From Candida dubliniensis CD36 (taxonomy: Eukaryota > Ascomycota > Pichiomycetes > Serinales > Debaryomycetaceae): 64,000 nucleotides of DNA. Position 1 is the stretch's first letter; every line of letters starts with the position of its first letter. The notes below the pieces were generated by a model. The model made no database searches, was not told the DNA's origin, and saw nothing but the letters and a program-made list of their open reading frames with translations. The DNA lies in NCBI RefSeq assembly GCF_000026945.1, contig NC_012861.1, positions 1,302,001-1,366,000 of the forward strand, read 5' to 3'. A program made the position numbers and the translations under genes. Of the stretch, positions 32,001 to 43,466 are shown one piece after another.

Positions 32001-32676
32001 TAAACAAGGAAAACAAGGAATAATACCATTGTTCATCCATACACCAAAGGGCAACACAAAAGATTTGAAAAACGAAAAATGGTGCTACTGCATGTTCTTT
32101 GAATAATTCCATAAATGTAGGAATTGGGATATCAAATTTATTAGATCCATAATTTCTAATCATTTTTTCTAAATCTCCTGATAAACCTTTAGTATTTTGA
32201 TACACGGTTAATTTTGGTGATTCATCGAAAACAAATTCTGGTGGAGAGAATTTACCAATTTTAGAATGGAATAAATATCTTCTCTTTTGATATAAGAAAC
32301 TAATTTGTTTTTCACCATCATGGAAAGTTTCACGATTAATTTCACAAATTTCACCCATACCGGAATTTGGTGCTGGAGTAATCTTTATATATGAAGCATC
32401 AGAAATCTTGTCAACTTTAGTATAATTGAACTTGGCATTAATATCAATGTTCCAATGTGGCATCAACCAAAACAATAAATTCACAGAAACAATAGCAATG
32501 GTATATACAAAAGTCCATTCTTTACCACCAATGTACTTATCATATTGTTGGAAATAAACTTGTAAGAAGATCGGATATACAATGGAAAAGGGCCAAACAT
32601 AAGGTCTTAGAAAAAATGCCTTCGGTACCAACAATTCAGCACCTTGAATCGCCGGATTTGCAACTAAATCAGACAT
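29008..32676 (-). CDS. SPF1: P5A-type P-type ATPase Spf1
   Basis: The 1222-residue ER membrane ATPase removes mislocalised transmembrane helices and supports ER homeostasis. Landmarks are the P5-specific [15 protein letters not shown], actuator loop [13 protein letters not shown], phosphorylation motif [17 protein letters not shown] (Asp near residue 484), KGAPETI in the nucleotide domain, [17 protein letters not shown], and hinge [22 protein letters not shown] (near 817). N-terminal hydrophobic hairpins and about six C-terminal membrane helices are visible. Length matches yeast Spf1 (1215). Start [19 protein letters not shown]; its 5' flank carries T-runs at 32698-32708 and ~32786-32815. Confidence 0.97.
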   Translation of the reverse strand: [1222 protein letters not shown]

Positions 32677-32781
32677 AGTTTGATAAAAGGGATGTGTTTT
32701 TTTTTTTTATATATAAAATTTCTTGATTGTATTGAATATGGGAAAGAAAAGGGTCAAATGGCAAAATCCAACGGGATTTAG

Positions 32782-32814
<33 letters not shown>

Positions 32815-34391
32815 CCAACGAACATTGAAATTTTTTTTTTTTTTTTTTCTTCTTTCACTTTGTTTATTTTTCTCAAACATTTTTCGTGCGCTGTTTGTAC
32901 GGATACGAAGCAACGCCAACGCCAACGCCAACGCCACTTGCAACGGTAATGCAACAATATCACGCTAAGAAGAATTAAACAGAATCATCCTACTGCTCAT
33001 GTTATCAATTAAAGTCATATAAGATTTAGGATTGATAGTCAACTAGTTTAATACTGATGCGAAAACTAGGTCTCAAGGTCAAGCAACACTCATATCGGAG
33101 GATTGTTTTTAAATTGGTTCAACCCAGGTCAATTTATCAATGTTATCTACCTGTAATCAAGACTTTCTTAACCAATCTCCTAAGCGACAACCACTGGTTA
33201 AGCAAACAAGAGCTTTGCCAAAAAAAAAATAATTTTGTGTAATCGATATCAGCACGTGACTCCGTATATAGATTATGATAAAGTTTTAATATCATCAGTA
33301 ACTGTTGTTTTGAAAACGTTTGAGTGAAAACCATGAACTTTTACAAAGGGCGGTAATGTTGATTATCAGTGTACAATGCTGGAATTTTCAGGCAACCCCA
33401 CACTAATTCATATATATCTAATAATATACTTACAGTCTTATCTTGATTTAATGTGTTTATGGTATTTTACACACAAGGAGATTGAGTGTAGAAACACTGC
33501 CTGTTTTGATTTTCAATTATAAATTTAAACCTTTTCTATATTCAATTTTACAAAACAATATTTTTGAACAAGGCATTTGTTTAATGTTTGGAGATCAGAA
33601 CTATAAATGTCTTCATTTTGGCTATGTCATTCAATAACTAATGGATGAACAAAATCTTTAATGGCTATAAAATAAAAGATAAGTGTTAGACTATTTTAAA
33701 CCTTGTAGAAAACAGCAAACGTATGAAAAATGTGTGTTGAATTTACTATCACACACTACGATCACCCAGTTTAAACATCAACACAAACACATATTCATTT
33801 GCCACCTGGTGTGAGGTAAAATACAATTTTGTCACTAACATATATCTTAACAAGAAATAAAGCCAAGACTGTAATTGAAAGGCTTGTTTGATGGCTTTCT
33901 AACACTAGGAAATGTCAGTTGGATTTGCAGAATAGGTAAGCGCTACCATTACAAGGAAAGAAGATCAACGAAAAAAAAAAAAAAAAAAAAAGCACTGTTG
34001 AACAACAACCAATCCAATATTCACTTCTCTTAGAGTATAATATTTTTACAACCAATCGTGTGTTTAAAGAAAAAAAAAAAAAAAAACAAAAAAGTCATTC
34101 AAAAAAATGAACACTAAACAAAATGGAGATCCCCCAAGCCTTGCAAGTTTAATTTTAAAGATAGTTGCTATAACTACCAGAATTCAATTTTAAACACTTG
34201 TGGGTGAGAGTATTGAGTTGTCTGGCAACAACTATCTTTAATAACATGATAAGTTTGACAACTCTTCTCAAAATGCTATTAAACCAAAAAAAACTATAAA
34301 TACCAGGGTAGATACCTCCCAAAAATATTAGAATTTGTTACTTCTTTCCAATCATTATCACAACTTGATTACCTCAATTCATTAAATAACC
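32677..34391. other. Intergenic: divergent SPF1 / PIR-like promoter region
   Basis: A 1.7-kb non-coding stretch with T-runs (32786-32815; 32831-32849), a CCAACG hexamer tandem repeat at 32911-32934, A-runs at ~33971-33992 and 34070-34086, CACGTGAC (Cbf1-type) at 33253-33260, and a 13-base inverted repeat at 34155-34167/34229-34241. No gene supported. Confidence 0.55.
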
Positions 34392-35141
34392 ATGAAATTT
34401 TCCACTATTGCTTTATCTTTGCCATTAATTGCTATGGTTCAAGCTGGTATTTCCAGTCCTACTTATTATAAACCAGAACATACTGAAGTTACTGGGGTTG
34501 AAACTGTTGATTATGAGTTTGCTTTAGGAGTCAGAGAAAAATGTGATGAAGATATCATTTATTTAGTTTATGAAGTTGATGATGGTCAATTGGAACGTAA
34601 TGATAAGAAAGTTGATTGCAACTGCAAATCCGAACCAGTTATTTATCCAACCCCACGTCCAAGTAAAACTTATTGGAGTGGTGGTGACGACGGCGAATGT
34701 GATGAAGATTGTGATGATGAACACAAAAAAAAGGGATATAAACGTGGTGAAGTTGAAGAACCATGTGAAACTCCTACTTGTGATTACTGTACTATTGAGA
34801 AATCTTTCTGTCAAGATCATTTTACTTTATGTGATGGTGTTTTGAAAGATCAACGTTCAGCTATTGGTTCAATTGTTTCCAATCATCAATTCCAATTTGA
34901 TAATCCAGTTCAAAAGGATGCCTTATATACTTGTGGTTGGTCAATTGTTGAAAAAGATTGTGTTAAATTGTTAGCTCTTGATGGTTGTACTGATTTCTGG
35001 GAATGTCCAGTTGATGATTGTGGTACTTACAAATTATATAATTCTGCCATTGATTCCAAATGTAAGGAAATTGAAATCATTGTTATTTTATTTGAAGAAG
35101 AAGAAGAAGAAGAAAAGAAGAAGAAGCATACATCTTGGTAA
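34392..35141 (+). CDS. Secreted cysteine-rich protein with PIR-like C-terminal domain
   Basis: The 249-residue protein has a clear signal peptide (MKFSTIALSLPLIAMVQA, probable cut before GISS). A DGQ-containing segment (VYEVDDGQLER) and a dibasic Kex2-type site (GYKR, ~residue 118) precede a C-terminal domain with SAIGSIVSNHQFQFDNPVQK and YTCGWSIVEKDC. These match the cell-wall PIR C-terminal domain (GxIGSIVANRQFQFDGP, then YAAGWSI). About 15 Cys are present, more than classic Pir proteins, and there are no PIR Gln repeats. The end is odd: instead of the usual final Cys it runs into EEEEEEEKKKKHTSW, encoded by a GAA/GAAGAAG tract. That suggests repeat expansion or a frameshift near the stop. 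Likely a wall or secreted protein. I cannot name a characterised orthologue. Confidence 0.7.
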   Translation: MKFSTIALSLPLIAMVQAGISSPTYYKPEHTEVTGVETVDYEFALGVREKCDEDIIYLVYEVDDGQLERNDKKVDCNCKSEPVIYPTPRPSKTYWSGGDDGECDEDCDDEHKKKGYKRGEVEEPCETPTCDYCTIEKSFCQDHFTLCDGVLKDQRSAIGSIVSNHQFQFDNPVQKDALYTCGWSIVEKDCVKLLALDGCTDFWECPVDDCGTYKLYNSAIDSKCKEIEIIVILFEEEEEEEKKKKHTSW

Positions 35142-35785
35142 AATTCGTGCCAATTTGGATTTAGAATAACTTGTCCTCAAATAAAGGGTTGATTTTATTT
35201 TATTTTTTTTTTTTTGCATTCTTTTCTAGAAATTTTCGGTTCAAAATTTTGATTTTATTTCTTCGTTTCATACTAATTGAAAAGTGATACCTTTGTTCAT
35301 TGGTAGAAATGATTTTACTTTCTATTTTTTCGGCTCAACTCTTTTTTCAGGGTTAAAATTTTTTAGGTGTTTTATAGTATTTTATTAGTTTGTAACGAAA
35401 TATATGAATACTTACTACATCTAAAAATTTTGTGCTTGATTTTGTAAGGTTACTCCTATTTATTTTAAGCTGCAAAAAAATTGTTGACGTGCGAGATTAC
35501 TTACCAGCACCAACCGTGTGTAGTACAATGTTATCTACTAAATGACGTTAATTCAACAAGCTTGTCCAAACTACGACCTCCAATGGTGACTAATAACGAA
35601 ATCACAATACACTACACCAGAAGTTGAATAATCAAAAATCTGTGAACTTACAAGAGCAAGCGAGTATACCACATAATTATTCATATCAACTCAATTAATC
35701 AATAATATCTATTAGTACATTAAGTATATTGGAAAGTGAACCAAAAGAAAAAAAAAAGGGGGGAAGGGGGGAAGTTGATTCAAAC
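35142..35785. other. Intergenic: convergent PIR-like / GIT1 3' flanks
   Basis: About 640 bases, AT-rich, ending in a G-rich AAGGGGGG tract (35756-35773). No gene seen. Confidence 0.5.
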
Positions 35786-37351
35786 CTATTTTAATGCTGC
35801 ATCCACTTTTTCCATATTATCACTATTTTTGATAATCTCACCATCGGAAGATTCTTCACCACTACCTTCCAAATCTTCTTCTTCATCGTATTCTTGAATA
35901 CCAAATTTACCTTTCCAACCATTATCGATCAAATAATTTTTAAATTTAACATCTTCTTCTAATAAATCTTCATCTTTTAAATGAGGGATAAAAATAAATG
36001 TTACTAAAACTCCGGCTAATCCACAAATGGCAGCAATAATAAAAGTCCATTTATCACCTAAATTTTTTTGAATTGGACTAAAAGTTTTAGTCCCCACAAC
36101 AGCACCAACTTTACCAATAGCAGCTGATATACCATAAGCGGTACCTCTAATTGGAGTAGCAAATGATTCTGAAGATGTTAACCCCATATTATTACCGGGA
36201 CCAAAATTACCACAACTCATCATTAAACCATAAAATACAATGAATAATCCGGTTATGGGTTTAATTTGATGATATGCACATCCAACAATTAATCCAAAAA
36301 CAATATATCCACAAAATCCAATCATCATAGTATATTTACGACCCAAAATATCAACAACATAAGCACCAATAAATACACCAGGAAGAGCAATGGTACCTAA
36401 AAGTAAATTCCATTCAGCAATTTTTTCTAAATTATTTTTTTCCAGAGTTGGCACAACATTAGAAATAATCCCAGCTGAAAAAATCCCATTAGGGAAAGTA
36501 ACAAAATCATATAAGAACCAAGCAACACAAGTACCAATTAAACGAGGCCAATAATATTTAAGAGCTAACCAATAAGGAGCACGTTGTTTTATAGCTGATT
36601 TAGTATATAATTCCGAAGTCACCATTTTCAATCGGAAATAAAAAACTGAAAGGGGCCAAAAACATCCAATAGCAAACATAGTTCTCCAAATGGCATCTAA
36701 ATGTTTACCACAAATTCGATTAACAATTAAAAAAATACATAAAGCAAATGGACCACCAAATGATAATGGTAAATTAGTTGCCAATATAAATGCTCCACCA
36801 CGTTTTTTCACTGATTCATTAGCAGCTTCACTTGCGGTTACAGAAGAAGATGGATATTCTGCTCCAATACCAAATCCTGTAACTCCACGGAAAATAGTCA
36901 ACATCCAAAACATTCCATTAATAGTTTTACCATGAGAAGCAGCACACATCATTGTACCAAAGATTAAAAAACATGTAGCAGTAACAATTGACCATTTTCT
37001 ACCAATATAATCAGCAGTTAATCCAATAATCACTTGTCCAAATATTGTTCCTACTAAAGATGCATTAGAAACTTGAGTTGATAATGATGCAGTATATTCT
37101 TTAGGATATTCAAGTGCAAATACTTTATTCATCATTGACATGACATTATTTTGATATCCATCGGAAATTAAAGCAAATCCAGCACATAAAATCATTAAAG
37201 CATCTTTTAATTTAACACCACCAGCTAATCTTTGTTTACGTTGTTCAGAATCATATTTAAAATGTCTTTTATTATTATTATTATTGTTATTATTATTATG
37301 TGGGACTTCAGTAGTTTCAATAACTTCAGATGATTTAACAAGATCACTCAT
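35786..37351 (-). CDS. GIT1: Glycerophosphoinositol/glycerophosphodiester permease Git1
   Basis: This 521-residue major facilitator transporter of the phosphate:H+ symporter branch has about twelve membrane helices. It has a poly-Asn stretch near the N-terminus and an acidic C-terminal tail. Motifs include LISDGYQNNVMSMM (the D-G-Y helix of Pho84/Git1 proteins), GLTADYIGRKWSIV (MFS loop 2-3), RGVTGFGIGAEYPSSSVTASE, DILGRKYTMMIGF and FGPGNNMGLTSSESFATPIRGT. C. albicans Git1 imports glycerophosphoinositol as a phosphate and inositol source and is Pho4-regulated; Git2-4 are related. Assignment to GIT1 rather than a paralogue relies on recalled gene order. A 16-G run (mRNA sense: C) ends 19 bases before the ATG. 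Confidence 0.85.
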   Translation of the reverse strand: MSDLVKSSEVIETTEVPHNNNNNNNNNKRHFKYDSEQRKQRLAGGVKLKDALMILCAGFALISDGYQNNVMSMMNKVFALEYPKEYTASLSTQVSNASLVGTIFGQVIIGLTADYIGRKWSIVTATCFLIFGTMMCAASHGKTINGMFWMLTIFRGVTGFGIGAEYPSSSVTASEAANESVKKRGGAFILATNLPLSFGGPFALCIFLIVNRICGKHLDAIWRTMFAIGCFWPLSVFYFRLKMVTSELYTKSAIKQRAPYWLALKYYWPRLIGTCVAWFLYDFVTFPNGIFSAGIISNVVPTLEKNNLEKIAEWNLLLGTIALPGVFIGAYVVDILGRKYTMMIGFCGYIVFGLIVGCAYHQIKPITGLFIVFYGLMMSCGNFGPGNNMGLTSSESFATPIRGTAYGISAAIGKVGAVVGTKTFSPIQKNLGDKWTFIIAAICGLAGVLVTFIFIPHLKDEDLLEEDVKFKNYLIDNGWKGKFGIQEYDEEEDLEGSGEESSDGEIIKNSDNMEKVDAALK

Positions 37352-38185
37352 GATAGTAAAGGAGGAGGAGGGGGGGGGGGGGGGGCGAGATCAATGATTG
37401 TGATGAAATACAAAAAGGAAGATTAGAAGTAGATAATTTTCAGAGATATGACAATCTATTTAAATAAATAAATAAAAAAAAAAAAAGTAATGTAATAATT
37501 TTCGTAAGTTAATCCAGTATAACATTATTTAATGGGAATTGATTTGAATCAAACAATGTAGAGCAGATCCCTCCTCCTGTAACGACAATAAAGGATAATA
37601 GAAGAGAAAGGAAATCAAAATTTCAAAACTGTTCCTAGATGAATTACCACTATGATCTCGGTGATTTTATTCTACTTTTGCACAACATCCCCACGTTGTT
37701 GTTGTTCTTGTTGTTGTTGTTGTTGTTTAAGAGCATGCATGTATAAATATATTTTTCCATCATTTACATAATATAAACTGTTTTTGTGCCGTGTGTGTAT
37801 ATGAATAACACAATTTCCTTATACTTATTGTTTGATCCAATTAAGAAATTTTGGTAATTGCATATTCTTCCCGATATTATCCAATTAGGGATAATTAATT
37901 AACAAAAAGGTTTTTGAGCGTTTGTCATTTAGGTCTATTCTTTTTTTTTTTTTTTTTTTTTTTTAGACAAATTTCATAATTTAAACAACTCCTGCTGCTC
38001 CTGTTGCTCCTGCTGCTCCTCTTCAATATGTGTCTATGTCCTGTTTGTTTTTTTTTTTTTATTTCTCTCTCTCTTTCTCTTTAAATATTACCCCTTTGTG
38101 CGTTATCTATAAATTTCGGTTCGAAGGTTTGAAATTTGTCAAACAATGCAAAAATATATATATATATATATATATATAGAACACA

Positions 38186-38191
38186 CACGTG
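38186..38191 (+). promoter_or_regulatory. CACGTG E-box upstream of GIT1
   Basis: CACGTG inside CACACGTGTG, 835 bases upstream of the GIT1 ATG. Pho4 and Cbf1 bind CACGTG, and GIT1 is phosphate-regulated. Distance is large for a yeast promoter, so function is uncertain. Confidence 0.3.
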
Positions 38192-39925
38192 TGCTCCTGT
38201 TGGTTCATATATATAATTTAAATAATCATCAATATCAGATAGACTTGGGTTTAATATTAGAAATCTATTAACTATTATATATATATATGAATACCAAGTA
38301 TATTTAAACTGTATAAATCTTATACGACTATTGTGGTTTGTAGTTGTTGTTGTTGTTGTTGTTGCAAAAATAGAAATTAGACGTTTTTTCCTGTCAAATG
38401 TCAATCCAAGAAAAAAAAAAAAACAAGAAAAGAATTTTTCATATCCCGTTTTTTTTTTTTTTTTTAGTGTTATAAAGCCGTGAATTAGAATAAACAAATA
38501 ATCAAATAAACACCAGAAATTAAAGTCAGATTCGAAAAAAAGAAATAAAATAAAATAAAACAAAATAGAATACAATTAGTCTAGTCTATCGCAAGATTGC
38601 CAATTATTAAGCTTTATGGATTTGGAATTTTTATGTTATAACACGTTGACTTTAATATATGGATATTTTTATTGATTGTCTAACTTCTATGTTTTTTATT
38701 ATTCCGAGGGAACTAGAATAATTATATTTGTATTGTTATAAAAGATCTAAAATCAAAATTGTGATTATTGTGATTATTGTGAATTGATTATCTTTTCCAT
38801 TGAACCATGTGGGTCAATAATCTATTATACAATATTATTATTTAATTAATATTCCCAATAAAGAATTAAGAAACTATTCGTATATCATCGACTAAAATCA
38901 TTCCGGTTAACCTATTGTCATATTTGGATTCTCCAATCTTCTTCTCCAATCTTCTTCTTTAACCTCTCAATTTACAGATCATGAGATTATTGGCATAATT
39001 TTCAATTTATATTTCCATTCATAAACCAAAGTACAAAGTATATAACTCGTGTGTTGTTTACAATAAGAGTAGCTTGTGACAAGAACACAATAGTAAGTGG
39101 GCAGTTTTTTTTTTTGTTAAGTACAATGTGGTCAAAGTAACACTATTAAAAAGAGCAAATCAACTTTTTAAGGTCTAACATAAAATAGAAAAAGATATAT
39201 ATATATATATATATATGTTAGATAATCTTTTTAAGTAATGAAACGCTAATCATTTGGGTTAGTATAATAATGATGTGCTGAAAAAAAAAAAAAAATATTT
39301 CTAATTTACCAAGAAGAGACAATTATGAAATAATAGAAAAATGTAACATTAATGAACCCTGTAACAAAACCGACATGAGATGAGATGAGATATGATGATA
39401 TGTGATGTGATGTGATGAGGTCAGAATAATGTAACATCTACCAATTTCAAAAAAGAAAATCAACATCAATTTTAGTATTTCAAATTTAATAGGAAATTAA
39501 TAAATAACTACATGATGATTTTTTCTTTTTTCTTTTTTCTTCTTTTTTTTCTTTTTCTTTCTTGGGTCAAGACTTGTTGCGAAAAATAAATCCAAATTTG
39601 CAACTTTGTAGTAAAAGTATAACAACACAATAAAGACTAAAAAAAAAAAATAATTGATCCGAAGAATTAGGCGTACAATCTTTTGATTTTCTTCTTCTTT
39701 TTTTTTTTTTTTTTTTCAAGATCATTTAAATTATAGAGTTTTCAAAATCCGAATATCTTACACTTTGAATAAATGGAAATCTATTATTAAAACTGTGTAT
39801 ACATTAAAATTAATAGCCCACACACACACACACCACCACCACCACCACCAATCCTCAACCGTCATTTACCGATTTCAAGAATATCATAATTGGATCAATC
39901 TAAACCATTATGATTACAGTCTATC

Positions 39926-39956
<31 letters not shown>

Positions 39957-40305
39957 ATTTGTTACGTTACATTTGTTTAAAAGTGGTAATACTTTTGGTT
40001 GTAAAGGACTAGGTTGAATCGGAAACTTCGGCAGTTGTTTGTGTGTGTGGTTTGTGTGTGTGGTTTGTGTGTGGAAATTAGTCCGAAAAAATTTTTTTTT
40101 TTTTTTCCCCCCGCGGCGTGTTGGTGGTGGTACCACTCGACCCAATCAAAATCATTTCTTGATCGATTTGATTAGATTAATAATACAGGAAACGGTGGTA
40201 CGGAGAAGAAGAAGAAGAAGAACAAAAAGAAAAAAAAAAAAAAAGAAAAAAGAAAAAAGAAAAACGGGTCAACAACAATAATAACAACTTTACACGAGTG
40301 AAAAA

Positions 40306-40351
40306 GTATGTATGTATGTATGTATGTATGTATGTATGTATGTATGTATGT
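40306..40351 (+). repeat. GTAT tetranucleotide microsatellite
   Basis: Eleven perfect GTAT units followed by a short GTGTGTG run. Confidence 0.95.
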
Positions 40352-40541
40352 GTGTGTGAGAGAGTTGTTTAACAATTACGTAATCCCTTACGGCGATTTT
40401 TTTCATTTGTTGTTCCCTTTTTTTCATTGTCTTATCTCTTTCAACGATTCATGATTTATTAACAACAACAACAACGGTTGTTGTATTGCCGATATTTATT
40501 CGGGAAATATATTTTCTATCCAATCATCCACAGTTTGTTAG

Positions 40542-40576
<35 letters not shown>
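40542..40576 (+). repeat. A35 homopolymer
   Basis: An uninterrupted run of 35 A. Confidence 0.95.
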
Positions 40577-40578
<2 letters not shown>

Positions 40579-43297
40579 AGAAGCCATTCCAAAGCTTGGC
40601 TCAAATTAATATTTTCAAATGATAGATAGGATAGGATAGGATAGGATAGGATAGTAATAATGATTAATCTGTTTTTGTCTTGAATATTCTCTGATCAAGT
40701 TTATTAAGTTGTTGTTGTTGTTGTTGTTGTTGTAACACCACAAATGACGTATGATTACATTATTGATGCATTAATGAAAGTGGAGTAAAAAAAAAAAAAA
40801 AAAAGAGAGAGAATATGTTTGAGAATTATTTGTTGGGTTCCATATATAATGGGGCCAGACATGGAAGGAAGGAAGGAAGGAAGGAGGAGAAGAAGTAGAA
40901 GAAAAAACAAAATGCCTCACACGTGACTAGTGCCAACGAACGGCATTTTTTTATTTTTTATTTTATTTTTTGGTTGTTGTTCTATTATTCTTTCTTTCTT
41001 TTTTTTTTTGTCAATTAATTTACGATTTGATTTAGATAATAATAATAAATGTAACCACCACAAAATATATTTCCTCAAATCAATCCAAATTAGATAAAGA
41101 AAGAAAGAAAATAATATACATACATACACACATAAATGTCATGATTTTTATCTATATCAGTTGACAAAATTATTTGTCCCACAATTCCTAGGATTGTTGT
41201 TGTTGTTGTTGTGCTCTTTTTGTTGTTGATAGATTATTGGCCATGAAATAAAATGTCGTGATGTCGTGAAATAACAATTTTAGGAAACAGAACGCATCAA
41301 CATATATTTTAATGGACAAAATTGTTTAGTAGTATTATATTATATTATAGTATTATAATTTTCCTTTTTTTTTTTCGATATGGTACATTAATCTGTCTAG
41401 GCTAAGGCTAAAATATGTATCTAACCGCCGCCTTCGCTCCACCTTTGTATTATTATACCCCTAACGAGTTTTGTCGATTAAGGGGGGGGGGGGGAAGGAG
41501 GGGGAAGAAAGAGCGAGATATAGAGAGTGGAGATGAATCAATTTTAGATGGAAATTATTGGGTGATTCTTCAAACCTAAAAGTCTCTTAAAAACCCTATT
41601 TCAAAATGATTGGGGGGTAATGGAACCATTGCTATAGAGTTTAGGAGGAGAAATTGGTTTTATTAATGTTTGTGTTGGGTTACACCAAGCTCAAGCTCAA
41701 GCTCAAGTTCAAGCTCAAGGGATAAATGTTTATCCTGAATGTATGGTTGTTGTATTGTCGTTTTATTTCATCCATCATCGCCGTAAATCTCTTTGTCAAC
41801 CGGCGCGAAAGATTTCATCTCAACGTGACAATAAGATGAAAAAATAAAAAAAAAAAATCAAACTACTGGGTGTGGCGATTACCGCCGCCAGCTATCTATT
41901 TCCCACCACCACCGCTACCACCACCACCACCACCCACAATCGTAACTATAATCAGCAAGGAAATATATATTTAGGTACAGGAATGCCCATGACAGGTACA
42001 CAAAATGTCGTGTACCTATTCTATTCCCATTGTATTCTTATTTCCTTCCTTATTTCAACAAATCATTAGCTTTTCTTAAGATGTCACGTCTTTCTGATTT
42101 GTTTTGGCATCAACAAAATTGCGACATTTCCGTTCTCCATATAAAATCTCCACCCACCACCACCCTCACCACCCCACCAGAAATTGATTCTACACTTTAA
42201 ATCCACTAGGCATTTTTATTAACAAAAAATATGATAATGGTAAGTAATGACCAGCAATTCTACTAAAACTTTGAATAGATTGAACATAAATTTAAATTAA
42301 AAGCCAAAGCCATCATCATCATCATTCAAAGCAATAATGAAACCACACCATTTTAGAAATCAAACTTAATATCTTGTGTTACGTAATGGATGACTTTATT
42401 TTTTTTTTTGTTTTTATGTTTTATGTTTTCTGTGGTGTTTTGCACTACCATGTGAGGAACCACCATCACCATCAGCACCACCAAAAAAATCTAACCCCCC
42501 ATTCACAATTTTGCTATTAAATTGGTGGTGGTGGTGGTGGTGGCTGTTTGTTTTTTTATTTGTAAACAACAATCTGTATTATTTTCATAACAGCTAAGTG
42601 CCATCCTTGTACCAAAAAAAAAAAAAAAAAAAGAGGATATTAAAATTATAATCAATTGGAGATTTATGTTATGAAAGAGATTAGATAAAAAAGTCTAGAA
42701 GTGGTAGTGTAAAGATGACAGAAACAAATAATTTTGTCCAAAATCAAAAAATCAAAAAAACAAAAAGAAAAGCTGCGTAACAACAACAACATCCACAATT
42801 ACTTTTTTAACTAATGGTTGTTGATTTTAATTTAATTTAAATTCCGGTTTGCCCCCTTTTATTTTGTGTAAAGTTTTTTCTTTTTGGCTTTTTTGCTTTT
42901 TTTGTTTTAAGAAGAAAATTTCTCCGTTTTCCCTGTTAATTATTTTTCAAAAGAGTTTTACACAACATACCATACATAGTTCATATCTAATATATGTATA
43001 CTAAATCCACAATTTTTATATATATCTTTAATTTCAACTTGTTTTATTTTCCTTCCTTCCTTCCTTCCCTCTCTCTCTTTTTGTTTCTACTTTAATTTTA
43101 TTTTGTTATTCTTTCTTGATTCAATCAAACCTTCATTCCACTTCTTTTTTTTTTATTTTTTTTTTGGTTTATTTGTACTTTTAATGTTACATATATTCAT
43201 ATAAAGAATACAAGAACAATCTTTTATTAGTTTCCTCATCTTGCCCAAAAATTTTTTTTCTTGTTTTTTTTTTTAACTAAAAACCCTAATTATCATT

Positions 43298-43434
43298 ATG
43301 TTAGCTATTGATAATTCACCTTCAAATCATACTACTCATCATTCCAGTTATACTCAAGTGGAAGATTTTTCCACTGAAGTAATATCACTTGCTAATAGTG
43401 AAATGACTATTGAAAGTAGATATCAACCAACACC

Positions 43435-43466
<32 letters not shown>

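Larger units (their letters stand above)
37352..43297. other. 5.9-kb non-coding region between GIT1 and SKY1
   Basis: This is the longest gene-free stretch, a divergent promoter region. It is dense in microsatellites: G16 (37370-37385), GTTGTT runs (37697-37727, 38344-38363, 40711-40733), T22 (37941-37963), TA repeats (38156-38177, 39197-39216), GTAT x11 (40306-40351), A35 (40542-40576), GATAG (40621-40654), GGAA (40867-40885), CAAGCT (41693-41720) and CTTCC (43054-43070). ORFs here, including 164 codons at 38081-38575, are homopolymer translations. A CACGTG (38186-38191) is listed separately. No tRNA or snRNA recognised. Such length is typical of heavily regulated Candida genes with long 5' leaders. 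Confidence 0.6.

Noticed and set aside
38081..38575. 164-codon minus-strand ORF in the GIT1-SKY1 gap
   Set aside because: Its translation is poly-K, poly-T and IYIYIY from microsatellites; no protein-like segment.
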